Shown here: one piece after another, positions 1 through 8,406 of the stretch | Layout: the number at the start of each line of letters is the position of its first letter | How positions within the stretch are numbered: the stretch's first letter is position 1 | Assembly (NCBI GenBank): GCA_026874595.1 | Contig: CM049308.1 | Coordinates: 35,582,027 to 35,646,026 of the forward strand | Direction: 5' to 3' | Source: Sipunculus nudus | Lineage: Eukaryota; Annelida; Sipuncula; Golfingiida; Sipunculidae | Length of the DNA stretch: 64,000 nucleotides | Program-made: the position numbers and the translations under genes | Notes under the pieces: generated by a model | What the model was told of the DNA's origin: nothing | The model's database searches: none | The model's input: only the letters and a program-made list of their open reading frames with translations

Positions 1-188
1 CAGAATTGCAAATAAACGGAGATTTCTATTAAACGAAATTCAAAATGGCGGCCATGAGCGAATTTTAAGGAAAGCTGAGAACAAACTCATAATTATCTGC
101 GGCCATAAAATGTTGCATTCTCCAATAAACACTGAAGAATAAGCATAATAAAACAACAAAACAAGTTGAAAATCTTTATTTTGGAGCC
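1..188. other. Left flank, no gene
   Basis: No coding potential is visible. Bases 5-41 match 8663-8699 at about 31 of 37 positions, in the same orientation, so both are probably remnants of one dispersed repeat. The flank runs directly into the LTR element that begins at 189. Confidence 0.4.
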
Positions 189-1146
189 TGTCACGAAAGT
201 GCTTTGTTTACATTAGCGTCACTGTGGCGGGGGTAGAGTCGTGTCCTCTTTGACCCTTGGACTGTCGTCCCGGTTCATTGTGCAAGGGAGTTGAGGTGGA
301 TTTAATTCTTTTAGAGAGCCGAAAACTTGTTATTTTAGTCTCGCCGGCACTGGGGCTGCAATTAATCGGCTTTAATTCAACTGGGGTTCCGTTCGAGAGG
401 CCAGCTTTAAGGTATTCGGGGCAGACGGCCACGAACCTCGGATCTGAGCACACGTATATAAAATGCTCTGTGAAATCTGTGAAACCTGTGAATCAGAAAC
501 CCTGAGTCTGAAGTTAAACGTTGAAATGTGCAGTATTGCAGCCACCAACAGGACACATCACCCAACCGTGACAGGCAACCTGGAGGGGCAGCTCGGACCA
601 TGTGGCATATGAGGCTGGGGCCGGCTTGACACCGTATAACCACGCTGAGAGGTTGAGAGCGGGCATTGTTCGATATTGAGGTCTGGTAAGCCCTTAACCT
701 GATTGTTGGCTTCTTGATAACGGAGCTGGTGATATTGCAGCCTCTTAATGTATGTCATTTGATTTGAGTAGCGTAACCCCTTAATTCCTGAATTACTACT
801 TTAATATGCACAGCACGTGTTTTGTAAAGGTTTTCAAATGTCAAAGGCTACCGCATGTCGGCGTCATTGTTCATCAGTTTATTCCTGTGATTTCATATAG
901 TTGCCTCTTTTTCCCGCAGTAAACACTAGCCCGGGACAACAGGGCCACGACCGTTTTCATACTTGGCTATGGGTAACGCTCAGAAGCAGGCCGTCTCATA
1001 CACGAGGCGACGTGAGGCACAGCGGCTGAGGCCATATAAGTTATATTGAATAAATTTGTATACCAAACCGCATTCTTGTTATTTGTCATATGCCTTCCGG
1101 CCTTTAATTTGGTTGAGAAAGAACTCAATCACGAATTTTAGTGACA
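189..1146 (+). repeat. 5' LTR
   Basis: 958 bp, with TGTCAC/GTGACA inverted ends. It contains a TATA box at 455-463 and an AATAAA at 1049-1054, which suggests a long R region of about 570 bp between a start near 485 and the cleavage site. It also contains a short triplicated motif of the type ctGTGAAa at about 469-492. It differs from the 3' LTR at about 11 sites, for example near 217, 234, 243, 263, 570 and 600. Confidence 0.95.
455..463 (+). promoter_or_regulatory. LTR TATA box
   Basis: TATATAAAA in the left LTR, repeated in the right LTR at 6636-6644. Its position, with AATAAA about 590 bp downstream, fits the U3/R boundary of an LTR promoter. The transcription start near 485 is inferred. 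Confidence 0.6.
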
Positions 1147-1148
1147 TT

Positions 1149-1167
1149 TGGCGACCGCGACGAGACC
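1149..1167 (+). other. Candidate tRNA primer-binding site
   Basis: TGGCGACCGCGACGAGACC starts two bases after the left LTR. TGG complements the CCA tail of a tRNA, and the following bases would pair with an acceptor arm. TGGCGACC-type sites are common in animal Ty3/gypsy elements. The exact primer tRNA cannot be named from this window. Confidence 0.75.
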
Positions 1168-1392
1168 AAATAGAGGCCGTAGTGGGCATTTGACAGATAA
1201 CATGTACGAACCATATTTATACCATCTTATATTGTTTGTTTGCGCAGAGGGTCTGATCTTTCGCGATAACGTAGAATTAATCGCTAGCCTTTGTTGGTTA
1301 TTAGTTTTAGCAGGTGTTTCTGGTTAGAGGCGAATGAGTCAGCACGGCCGGAATTCTTTGTGGTTCACAGAGCGCGTTATAATAGCTGTCAG

Positions 1393-1559
1393 GTGCGTAA
1401 CGGAGCTCGCACCGTATCGTGGCGGTTATATGTTCGTTCAAGTGCGTAACGGAACTCGCACTTATCTTTCGCAGACACAGTGCATCAAGTGTGTAACGGA
1501 ACTCACACTTTTAAACAGTTTGCAGTAATATTTTTTCCAGTGCGTAACGGAACTCGCAC
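1393..1559 (+). repeat. Four-copy hairpin array in the retrotransposon leader
   Basis: Four copies of a 20-nt motif lie at 1393-1412, 1442-1461, 1489-1508 and 1540-1559. The consensus is GTGCGTAACGGAACTCGCAC: a 5-bp stem with the loop TAACGGAACT. Copy 3 has GTGTG paired with CACAC, a compensatory change. Copies 2 and 3 extend the stem by AA/TT and copy 1 by G/C. The array sits between the primer-binding site and gag, where retroelements carry packaging, dimerisation or translation signals; a role there is inferred. Confidence 0.85.
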
Positions 1560-1686
1560 AAAGGTAGATCCGTAAAGGGCTGTGTGTATGGTCGCGTGTG
1601 TGTAGACCTAACGATAGAAAGTGGGCCAGTATTGTGACACTGCCCTCGGTATTTGGTTACGTGTGCTTTATTGTTTAACACATGCC

Positions 1687-3126
1687 ATGGATCTTAAAGA
1701 AATAGTTGCTCTAGGGAAAGAGTTAGGATACGGGGGCGACTCCCTCCAAACATTTGTTAAAGAAGAATCCGATAGACAGGATAGAAAAGCTCAGCAAGCT
1801 GTCGAGCGAGCGGAGCGGGCCGCGGAGCGCGAAAAGCGTGAAAGCGAGGAGCAGAGAGCTCATGAGTTTAAAATGACTCAAGAGCAGAAAGAGCTCTTGC
1901 GGTTACAAAGTCAGACAGGGGTTAGAACGGATAATGTAGCAGAGGCTACCGTTAGGACCCCGAGCATTAAAATCCCCACCTACGATGACGGTAAAGACAG
2001 TATGGACGCATACATTGAACGTTTTGAACGTTTTGCGATAAGCCAAGGGTGGAAACGTGAAAACTGGGCAGTAAGCCTAAGTGCGTTGCTCAAGGGAAAA
2101 GCCCTTGAGGTTTATTCTCTCCTGACGTCAGAGGAGGCGCTCGATTATGACATCCTTAAGCATGCGCTTTTAAAGCGGTATAACCTCACAGAGGAAGGTT
2201 ATAGAACGAAATTCAGGACGTGTCGCCCTGAACGTAATGAAACCCCGATACAATTTGCGGCACGCATTGGCGGTTATTGTAGCAAGTGGGTACAGCTTTC
2301 GGGTATTGAACAAGATTACAAATCATTGTTAGATTTGATCCTGCGTGAGCAGTTTATCCGATCCTGTAGTGAGAAATTAGCCGCTTTTCTGAGAGAGAAG
2401 CAATGTAAAACCATTGATATGTTAGCGTCTGCAGCAGAGAGTTACACAGAGGCCCATGGGTTAGGTTGTTTTGTTGGGCAAGCCAAACCGGTTAATAGAC
2501 CTAGATTCCAAGGTCGGACTGAGCAGGGCGTAGCCAATGATCGTAAACCAGGTGGTCACGTGGGTAGCAAGCCTACCGGTTCTTTCGGTAAATCGCACGG
2601 CCGCAGATGTTTTCTGTGTGATAGCCCGGCACATCTTGCAAAAGACTGTAAGATGTATGCTAAACAGTCAGGTGGGAGAGAGAAAGCAGCATCTCTCGAG
2701 ATGCCCAGGTCCAGATATAAGGACGGTACTTCTTGCGTTGCAGAACAAAATGGGGCGTCCGGGGAGAAAGACAACGAGGTAGGTTGCTTTGTGAATGAAC
2801 TCCGGGATTGTTGTAAATTTGATGAGCAGAGTGTTGAATTGAGGTGTGGCCACCATGTGACTTTATTGAATATGAATGGTTCTTCAAAGGTAAGGGGCTC
2901 ACAACTAAAAATGCCCACGTGTGAGGGCCAGGTCGAAGGGAAAACAGTCACGGTACTCCGTGATTCTGGCTGCAGCAGTGCAGTTGTGCGACGAGAGTTG
3001 GTACCGGAAAGCCAGTTTCTTGGAGAGAACCAGGATTGCGTGTTGATTGACGGAACCGCACGCACATTTCCTCTTGCGGTCGTTCAGGTAAGTACTCCTT
3101 TCCATTCAGGAGAACTCAGGGTTTAG
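1687..3126 (+). CDS. Gag plus N-terminal half of protease, ended by in-frame TAG
   Basis: The first ATG is at 1687 in a good context (gccATGG). The 479-residue product has a charged coiled N-terminal stretch rich in Glu, Arg and Gln (about residues 30-80), a SCAN-like capsid domain (about 100-275), a CCHC zinc knuckle at 2608-2649 (CFLCDSPAHLAKDC), and then a retropepsin-like start with the active-site triad Asp-Ser-Gly at 2962-2970. The TAG at 3124-3126 falls inside protease: the same frame continues with the D-L-I-I-G-N motif typical of the second half of the fold. The stop is therefore more likely a lesion than a gag-pol readthrough signal. Gag would form the particle and bind RNA through the knuckle. 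Confidence 0.9.
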   Translation: MDLKEIVALGKELGYGGDSLQTFVKEESDRQDRKAQQAVERAERAAEREKRESEEQRAHEFKMTQEQKELLRLQSQTGVRTDNVAEATVRTPSIKIPTYDDGKDSMDAYIERFERFAISQGWKRENWAVSLSALLKGKALEVYSLLTSEEALDYDILKHALLKRYNLTEEGYRTKFRTCRPERNETPIQFAARIGGYCSKWVQLSGIEQDYKSLLDLILREQFIRSCSEKLAAFLREKQCKTIDMLASAAESYTEAHGLGCFVGQAKPVNRPRFQGRTEQGVANDRKPGGHVGSKPTGSFGKSHGRRCFLCDSPAHLAKDCKMYAKQSGGREKAASLEMPRSRYKDGTSCVAEQNGASGEKDNEVGCFVNELRDCCKFDEQSVELRCGHHVTLLNMNGSSKVRGSQLKMPTCEGQVEGKTVTVLRDSGCSSAVVRRELVPESQFLGENQDCVLIDGTARTFPLAVVQVSTPFHSGELRV

Positions 3127-3723
3127 TGCGTATCTGATCCCGTTTATGATCTCATTATTGGCAATGTATCTGGTGCGCGTGAGCCATCTGATCCTAATCC
3201 TAATTGGACTATCGGTAATAACAAGTCTGTTACCTGTGGTAAGGCTGAAACTGCAGCTAAGGAGGTAAGTGTCACAGATGACGCGTACGCAGTTGAAACG
3301 AGGCAGATGGCACGGCAGAAGGATAAGCCGACTCGTCCTTTGAAGGTTCCCAGTCAGATCGGAGAGGTAAGTCCTGACCAATTTCTTAAGTACCAGCAGG
3401 AGGATGATACTCTGTCGCATCTGTGGCAGAAGGCTAAAGAACCTCCACCGGACGGTAGTAAGTACCAGTTCCTTGTAAAGAATAATTTCCTTGTGAGAAG
3501 ACGTCTAGAGAAGAGCCATTTGAGTCAAGGTGATCAGTTAGTAGTGCCAGCTAACTGCAGGCGTGATATCTTAAAAATGGGTCATGAGACACTGATGGCG
3601 GTGCATCAGGGAATCAGCCGTACTTATGGAGCCAGTTCTATTGGCCTGGTATGTACGAGGAGGTACGCATGTTTTGCAGGTCTTGTGGGATTTGCCAGAG
3701 GACTTTGCCGAAAGGCAAGGTAG
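3127..3723 (+). pseudogene. Protease C-terminus and integrase zinc domain, frame broken
   Basis: This is the same reading frame as gag, after its TAG. It starts with a second-half protease motif (Y-D-L-I-I-G-N, about 3148-3168), then a linker, then the first half of the integrase HHCC zinc domain (His at 3583-3585 and 3604-3606, followed by G-I-S-R-T). Shortly after, near 3630, the frame is lost: the F-Y-W-P-G motif that should follow lies in the next frame starting at 3636, and the spacing is about 13 nt too short compared with related integrases. A small deletion is inferred. Confidence 0.85.
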
Positions 3724-4805
3724 TCCAGGTACCTTTAGGGCGTATGCCGATAATGGATACCCCGTTTAAACGCATAGCGCTTGATATAATCGGAGCTATC
3801 CATCCTCCATCCGACAGGGGTCACAGATATGTGCTAACAATAATGGATTACGCCACCAGGTATCCCGAGGCGGTGCCACTAAAAAACATTGATACAGAGA
3901 CCGTGGCAGAGGCATTAGTTGAGGTTTACTCAAGGGTAGGTGTGCCATCTGAAGTCTTAACAGTCAAAGGCACGCAGTTTACCTCAGATCTGATGAAAGA
4001 GGTAAGTCGTCTCCTTTCTATTAAACAGCTGACCTGTACAGTCCGACATCCGATCTGTAATGGTATGATCGAGAAGCACAATGGTGTGCTCAAGCAGATG
4101 CTCAAACGTATGGCAGCAGAGAGGCCTCGAGACTGGGACCGCTACTTGCCAGCGTTACTGTTTTGCTGTAGGGAAGCGCCACACGAATCTCTTGGGTTCA
4201 GTCCATTCGAGCTGTTGTATGGGAGGTTTGTTAGGGGGCCCATGACAATTCTAAGAGAATTGTGGACGCGTGAGAACGCAGACCCAGAGGTCAAGAGTAC
4301 CTACCAGTATGTAGTTGATTTACAGAACCGTTTGTCAGAAACACTCAAATTAGCTAGAGAAAACCTTGCAAAAGAAGCTGGTAGGTATAAAATATATTAC
4401 GACCAGAAGCGCCGGAGCAGGGATTTGAAGGTAGGTGACAAAGTTCTTGTTCTTGAGTCCACTGATAGTAACAAATTATTGATGCAGTGGAAAGGGCCAT
4501 TCAAGGTCGTCGAGAAGTTTAACGACTGCGACTATCGCATACAAATGGATGGTAAGGAAAGAGTGTATCATATTAATTTACTCAAAAAGTACATCGAGAG
4601 GGATCAAACGGACAGCCACTGTCTGCTCGGTGTATTTGGTATAGAACAGCCAAGGTCAACCAGTACGGAACAGGTAAGTGATGGAAGTATTCCTGAGGAT
4701 GAATACGAGGGTAGTGACGTGTCTGAGGCTGCTCACAGGATAGTACCCTTACCTAGCTCCATCCAGAAAGAATTTGTTGGTGACGTAGAACTAGGACCAA
4801 ATTAA
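3636..4805 (+). pseudogene. Integrase core and GPF module, catalytic Asp lost, ends at TAA
   Basis: The product begins at F-Y-W-P-G and completes the zinc domain with C-R-S-C-G-I-C-Q (about 3660-3690). The catalytic core follows. The first Asp is present (R-I-A-L-D-I-I-G, about 3769-3792) and the Glu is present (I-E-K-H-N-G), but the second Asp reads Val (codon gtc at 3963-3965, in L-T-V-K-G, where relatives have L-T-D). The core is followed by a GPY/F-type module (W-K-G-P-F at about 4489-4503, ending H-I-N-L-L-K-K), which is known from Ty3/gypsy integrases. An in-frame TAA at 4803 separates it from RT in the same frame. As written it could not catalyse strand transfer. Confidence 0.9.
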
Positions 4806-6191
4806 GACTCATCACAGAGGGCAGAGGTAAGCGCTCTTTTGGGGCAATTTGCATCTACGTTTACTGATGTTCCTAAGAGAACCGATCTCCTAGAATGTGA
4901 AATTAAATTGACCACGGATGAACCCGTGCGTTCTAGACCATATCCAGTACCACATGCAGTTAGGGATGTTATGGGCAGTGAGGTCCAAAAGATGATGGAT
5001 ATCGGTGTAATCGAGAGATCGGACTCGTGTTACTCTAGCCCCGTGGTATTGGTAAAGAAAAAAGACCAAAGTGTCAGGTTCTGTGTAGATTTCAGAAAAC
5101 TGAACAGGATCACAATTTTTGACCCCGAACCGATGCCTAACCCGGAGGATTTGTTCCCATTGCTCACGAGCAGTAAATATCTGTCTAAATTAGACATGAG
5201 CAAGGGTTATTGGCAAATCCCGATGGCCGAAAAATCAAAGAGATTAACGGCATTTGTAACACCAAATGGCCTATACCATTTTGTGGTTATGCCGTTCGGA
5301 TTAGTAAATTCGGCACAATGCTTCACCAGATTAGTCAGAAGGTTATTTCAGGGAGTCCCTAACGTCCTGTATTATGTGGACGATATACTCATCCATCACC
5401 AGTCCTGGTCCGAGCATATGAAAACCTTGAAGATTGTTCTCCATATGCTGGAGAAAGCAAACTTGTCAGTTAGACCCTCTAAATGTTTCATTGGGTTTAA
5501 CAATGTTGAATTTTTGGGTCATCATGTTGGCGGCGGTGCATTGGCGACAAATCCCCAACTTCTAAAGAAAATACAGGATTTTGAGCGACCAAAAACCAAA
5601 ACTCAAGTGCGATCTTTTGTAGGACTTGTCAGTTTCAACAGGAAATTCGTCCCGAATTTCGCTGATATCGCGTTACCGCTCACGGATCTAACGCGAAAGG
5701 GGAAACCCAATACTGTAACCTGGGGGGAAGCTCAGGAGCAAGCATACCGCACGTTGAAAAAATGCGTGTCAAACCCTCCTATTCTCAAACTTCCGGATTT
5801 CAGCAAAACGTTTTACGTTAGAACAGACGCATCCGATGTAGGGATAGCAGCCATCCTGTTTCAGGAAAGTGATGAAACAATGCATCCGATCGCATATGCT
5901 TCGAAAAAGTTACTCGAGCGGCAACGGAACTACTCCACCATTGAGCGGGAGTGCTTGAGCATCATTTGGGCGGTACAAAAGTTCGAGGCCTACCTATACG
6001 GGCGCGAATTCGTTATCCAAACAGATCACCAGCCGTTAGTGTACATTGATAGATCTAAAACCGTAAACAAGCGTATCATGAGGTGGGCCATGGTACTACA
6101 AGAATACCGCTTCCGCTTAGAAGCGATCCCTGGTAAGCAAAATTATGGACCCGACTTTTTAAGTCGCGTGCCTGGACAAGATGTCAAGTAA
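4806..6191 (+). CDS. Reverse transcriptase and RNase H
   Basis: Open in the same frame as the integrase fragment, directly after its TAA. RT motifs are in order: the N-terminal P-Y-P-V-P, V-K-K-K-D, F-R-K-L-N, L-D-M-S-K-G-Y-W-Q-I-P (catalytic Asp), M-P-F-G-L-V-N-S, and Tyr-Val-Asp-Asp at 5373-5384. RNase H follows with D (T-D-A-S-D), E (S-T-I-E-R-E-C), D (T-D-H-Q-P-L) and a final D (P-D-F-L-S-R). All RT and RNase H catalytic residues I can identify are intact. There is no integrase after RNase H; only about 165 bp of non-coding sequence precede the purine tract. It was probably part of one gag-pol polyprotein rather than starting at its own ATG. Confidence 0.93.
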   Translation, partial: DSSQRAEVSALLGQFASTFTDVPKRTDLLECEIKLTTDEPVRSRPYPVPHAVRDVMGSEVQKMMDIGVIERSDSCYSSPVVLVKKKDQSVRFCVDFRKLNRITIFDPEPMPNPEDLFPLLTSSKYLSKLDMSKGYWQIPMAEKSKRLTAFVTPNGLYHFVVMPFGLVNSAQCFTRLVRRLFQGVPNVLYYVDDILIHHQSWSEHMKTLKIVLHMLEKANLSVRPSKCFIGFNNVEFLGHHVGGGALATNPQLLKKIQDFERPKTKTQVRSFVGLVSFNRKFVPNFADIALPLTDLTRKGKPNTVTWGEAQEQAYRTLKKCVSNPPILKLPDFSKTFYVRTDASDVGIAAILFQESDETMHPIAYASKKLLERQRNYSTIERECLSIIWAVQKFEAYLYGREFVIQTDHQPLVYIDRSKTVNKRIMRWAMVLQEYRFRLEAIPGKQNYGPDFLSRVPGQDVK

Positions 6192-6356
6192 ATCTGTGTG
6201 CCTGGGTTACTTATTCCTGTTAGGATAAGTCAGTATAAGAACCTCTTTCTTAAAATCTTTTAGATCCAGACTGGATATTTTATTTACGTAAAGCGATTTA
6301 CTTTAAAAACAACAGTCTTTCGTGATTAGGTCGGAAAAATTCCAGGGAATTTTCTT

Positions 6357-6369
6357 AAAGGGGGAGTAA
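6357..6369 (+). other. Polypurine tract
   Basis: AAAGGGGGAGTAA immediately before the TG of the right LTR, the expected place for the plus-strand primer. It supports the LTR start at 6370. Confidence 0.8.
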
Positions 6370-7327
6370 TGTCACGAAAGTGCTTTGTTTACATTAGCGT
6401 CACTGTGGCGGGGGGAGAGTTGTGTCCTTTTTGACCCTTGGACCGTCGTCCCGGTTCATTGTGCAAGGGAGTTGAGGTGGATTTAATTCTTTTAGAGAGC
6501 CGAAAACTTGTTATTTTAGTCTCGCCGGCACTGGGGCTGCAATTAATCGGCTTTAATTCAACTGGGGTTCCGTTCGAGAGGCCAGCTTTAAGGTATTCGG
6601 GGCAGACGGCCACGAACCTCGGATCTGAGCACACGTATATAAAATGCTCTGTGAAATCTGTGAAACCTGTGAATCAGAAACCCTGAGTCTGAAGTTAAAC
6701 GTTGAAATGTGCAGTATTGCAGCCACCAACAGGACACATCACCCAACCATGACAGGCAACCTGGAGGGGCAGCTCGGACCACGTGGCATATGAGGCTGGG
6801 GCCGGCTTGACACCGTATAACCACGCTGAGAGGTTGAGAGCGGGCATTGTTCGATATTGAGGTCTGGTAAGCCCTTAACCTGATTGTTGGCTTCTTTATA
6901 ACGGAGCTGGTGATATTGCAGCCTCTTAATGTATGTCATTTGATTTGAGTAGCGTAACCCCTTAATTCCTGAATTACTACTTTAATATGCACAGCACGTG
7001 TTTTGTAAAGGTTTTCAAATGTCAAAGGCTACCGCATGTCGGCGTCATTGTTCATCAGTTTATTCCTGTGATTTCATATAGTTGCCTCTTTTTCCCGCAG
7101 TAAACACTAGCCCGGGACTACAGGGCCACGACCGTTTTCATACTTGGCTACGGGTAACGCTCAGAAGCAGGCCGTCTGATACACGAGGCGACGTGAGGCA
7201 CAGCGGCTGAGGCCATATAAGTTATATTGAATAAATTTGTATACCAAACCGCATTCTTGTTATTTGTCATATGCCTTCCGGCCTTTAATTTGGTTGAGAA
7301 AGAACTCAATCACGAATTTTCGTGACA
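6370..7327 (+). repeat. 3' LTR
   Basis: Same length (958 bp) and ends as the 5' LTR, offset by 6181 bp. TATA is at 6636-6644 and AATAAA at about 7230. The base after the 3' end starts gatct, which does not match the gagcc before the 5' LTR. Confidence 0.95.
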
Positions 7328-7534
7328 GATCTATATGTTATATGGCTCTCTGAAAATACGACTGTAAACGTATCTCAGCGTTAGACCCTTGTCCACTAAC
7401 CTATGTTATAAGGGTAACCATACATAAACAAATGAAATAAGTTTGCTTAGGAATGAAATAAATTGGCATGGCATGCATAAGCGTCAAATTAAAAGCAAAA
7501 CTAACTGGAATAAACGCGAAAGAAACCTTATCTG

Positions 7535-7984
7535 CTACACCAATGAACGATGCGATGTCACCACAGAAACTGACACCTGCCAAGTGAACACAAAAATCGG
7601 TAAATGAAAACGGAATCTATTCTGAAGCTGCTTCATATAGCATTCAAAATGAAGGTTGCTGAAGAGCGAAGGTTTCAGCCTTCTCAGGCATGATCGCTGT
7701 TGTAACTGGTGCTTTGCGAGTTCTGGCATCTTTAAACCATGTGTAAAGCACAGTCTCTACATCTTCTGCTTTGCCTGTACTTTTCCGTTTCCGATCTTTG
7801 TTTTTGTCGCAATGGCATCTTGCTGTAGCTGGTCCGACTTCGGCAAAATTAGGCAGATCTGTGGAGTTGAGCAGCCGAACGGGGAAGCTATCTCACATCG
7901 TGGGACTTTTTCTTCTTTCAACTTGATAACTTCTAGCTTCTCGGACAAGGCGTATTCATTTTTCTTGCGTTGGGCTTGTTTCAT
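7535..7984 (-). pseudogene. Decayed pogo/Tigger-type transposase N-terminus
   Basis: On the minus strand from an ATG at 7984 the product has a psq/CENP-B-like helix-turn-helix (S-E-K-L-E-V-I-K, then R-C-E-I-A-S-P-F-G-C-S). This matches the start of Tc1/mariner-superfamily Tigger transposases (E-K-L-E-V-I, then I-A-x-x-F-G-V-S). The frame closes at 7757. Further pieces follow in other frames, including V-L-Y-T-W-F-K-D-A-R at about 7720-7750, which resembles the second helix-turn-helix domain. No DDE catalytic region is recognisable, so this is a remnant. Confidence 0.65.
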
Positions 7985-8126
7985 GGCAGCATTTGTCGAG
8001 TGTCAGTTGACGATTTAATATCAGATAGCGTATGTACGTATCGGTTAAGCACATTCGATTGTATGATTCGACTGTCAGCCCTTGGAGGGCTTTATACCCT
8101 GTTTTCTACAGTTAAATTAAACTTTG

Positions 8127-8406
8127 AAAGGCTTTGATGTCTTAGGGAAGGCTGTTTGATATGTTGTGGTGGTCGGTGTTTGTCAAACAATCTGACAAGA
8201 GCAGTTTTACCACTCAGCGAGGCGAGTTCGCCGGTGTTTGCGTCACCTCGTCAGACTGGTGTGCATGCCGCCACGGTCACTGATCACCGGCCTACCGCCG
8301 AGGTCACCGAGGTTTTATGACTTCATTAAAGGCTTTGCTGTCTAGGGGAAGGCCGTTTGATTTGTCGCAGGGGTCCGCCTGTCAAACAATCTGACAGGAG
8401 CAGTTC
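8127..8406 (+). repeat. Two direct copies of an ~80-bp unit, 201 bp apart
   Basis: 8127-8206 and 8328-8406 are similar (AAAGGCTTTG, then GGGAAGGC.GTTTGAT, then GTCAAACAATCTGACA.GAGCAGTT). The spacer between them is GC-richer than its surroundings. No coding frame is evident. They may be terminal parts of an unidentified mobile element. Confidence 0.6.

Larger units (their letters stand above)
189..7327 (+). mobile_element. Gmr1-like LTR retrotransposon (Gag-PR-INT-RT-RH)
   Basis: Two 958-bp LTRs (189-1146 and 6370-7327) both start TGTCACG and end GTGACA. I count about 11 substitutions between them, so the insertion is recent. A primer-binding site follows the left LTR and a purine tract precedes the right one. 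The coding domains run Gag, aspartic protease, integrase, reverse transcriptase, RNase H. By its RT, RNase H and the GPF module after integrase the element belongs to Ty3/gypsy, yet integrase lies before RT, the order known for the Gmr1 clade. It is no longer intact: an in-frame TAG at 3124 lies within protease, there is a small deletion near 3630 within the integrase zinc domain, an in-frame TAA at 4803, and a lost integrase catalytic Asp. The 5-bp flanks (gagcc and gatct) do not form a clean target-site duplication. Confidence 0.95.

Noticed and set aside
257-505. Open frames within the LTRs, identical in both copies
   Set aside because: They lie across U3/R, overlap on both strands and show no domain; they repeat only because the LTRs are duplicates.
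1334-1528. Short frame over the hairpin array encoding repeated V-T-E-L-like residues
   Set aside because: The repetition follows from the nucleotide hairpin motif, and compensatory changes favour RNA structure over protein.
3124-3126. In-frame TAG between Gag and Pol as a readthrough signal
   Set aside because: The stop lies inside the protease fold (after the active-site motif and before the D-L-I-I-G-N motif) rather than between Gag and protease, and no recognisable readthrough context follows. A point mutation is simpler.
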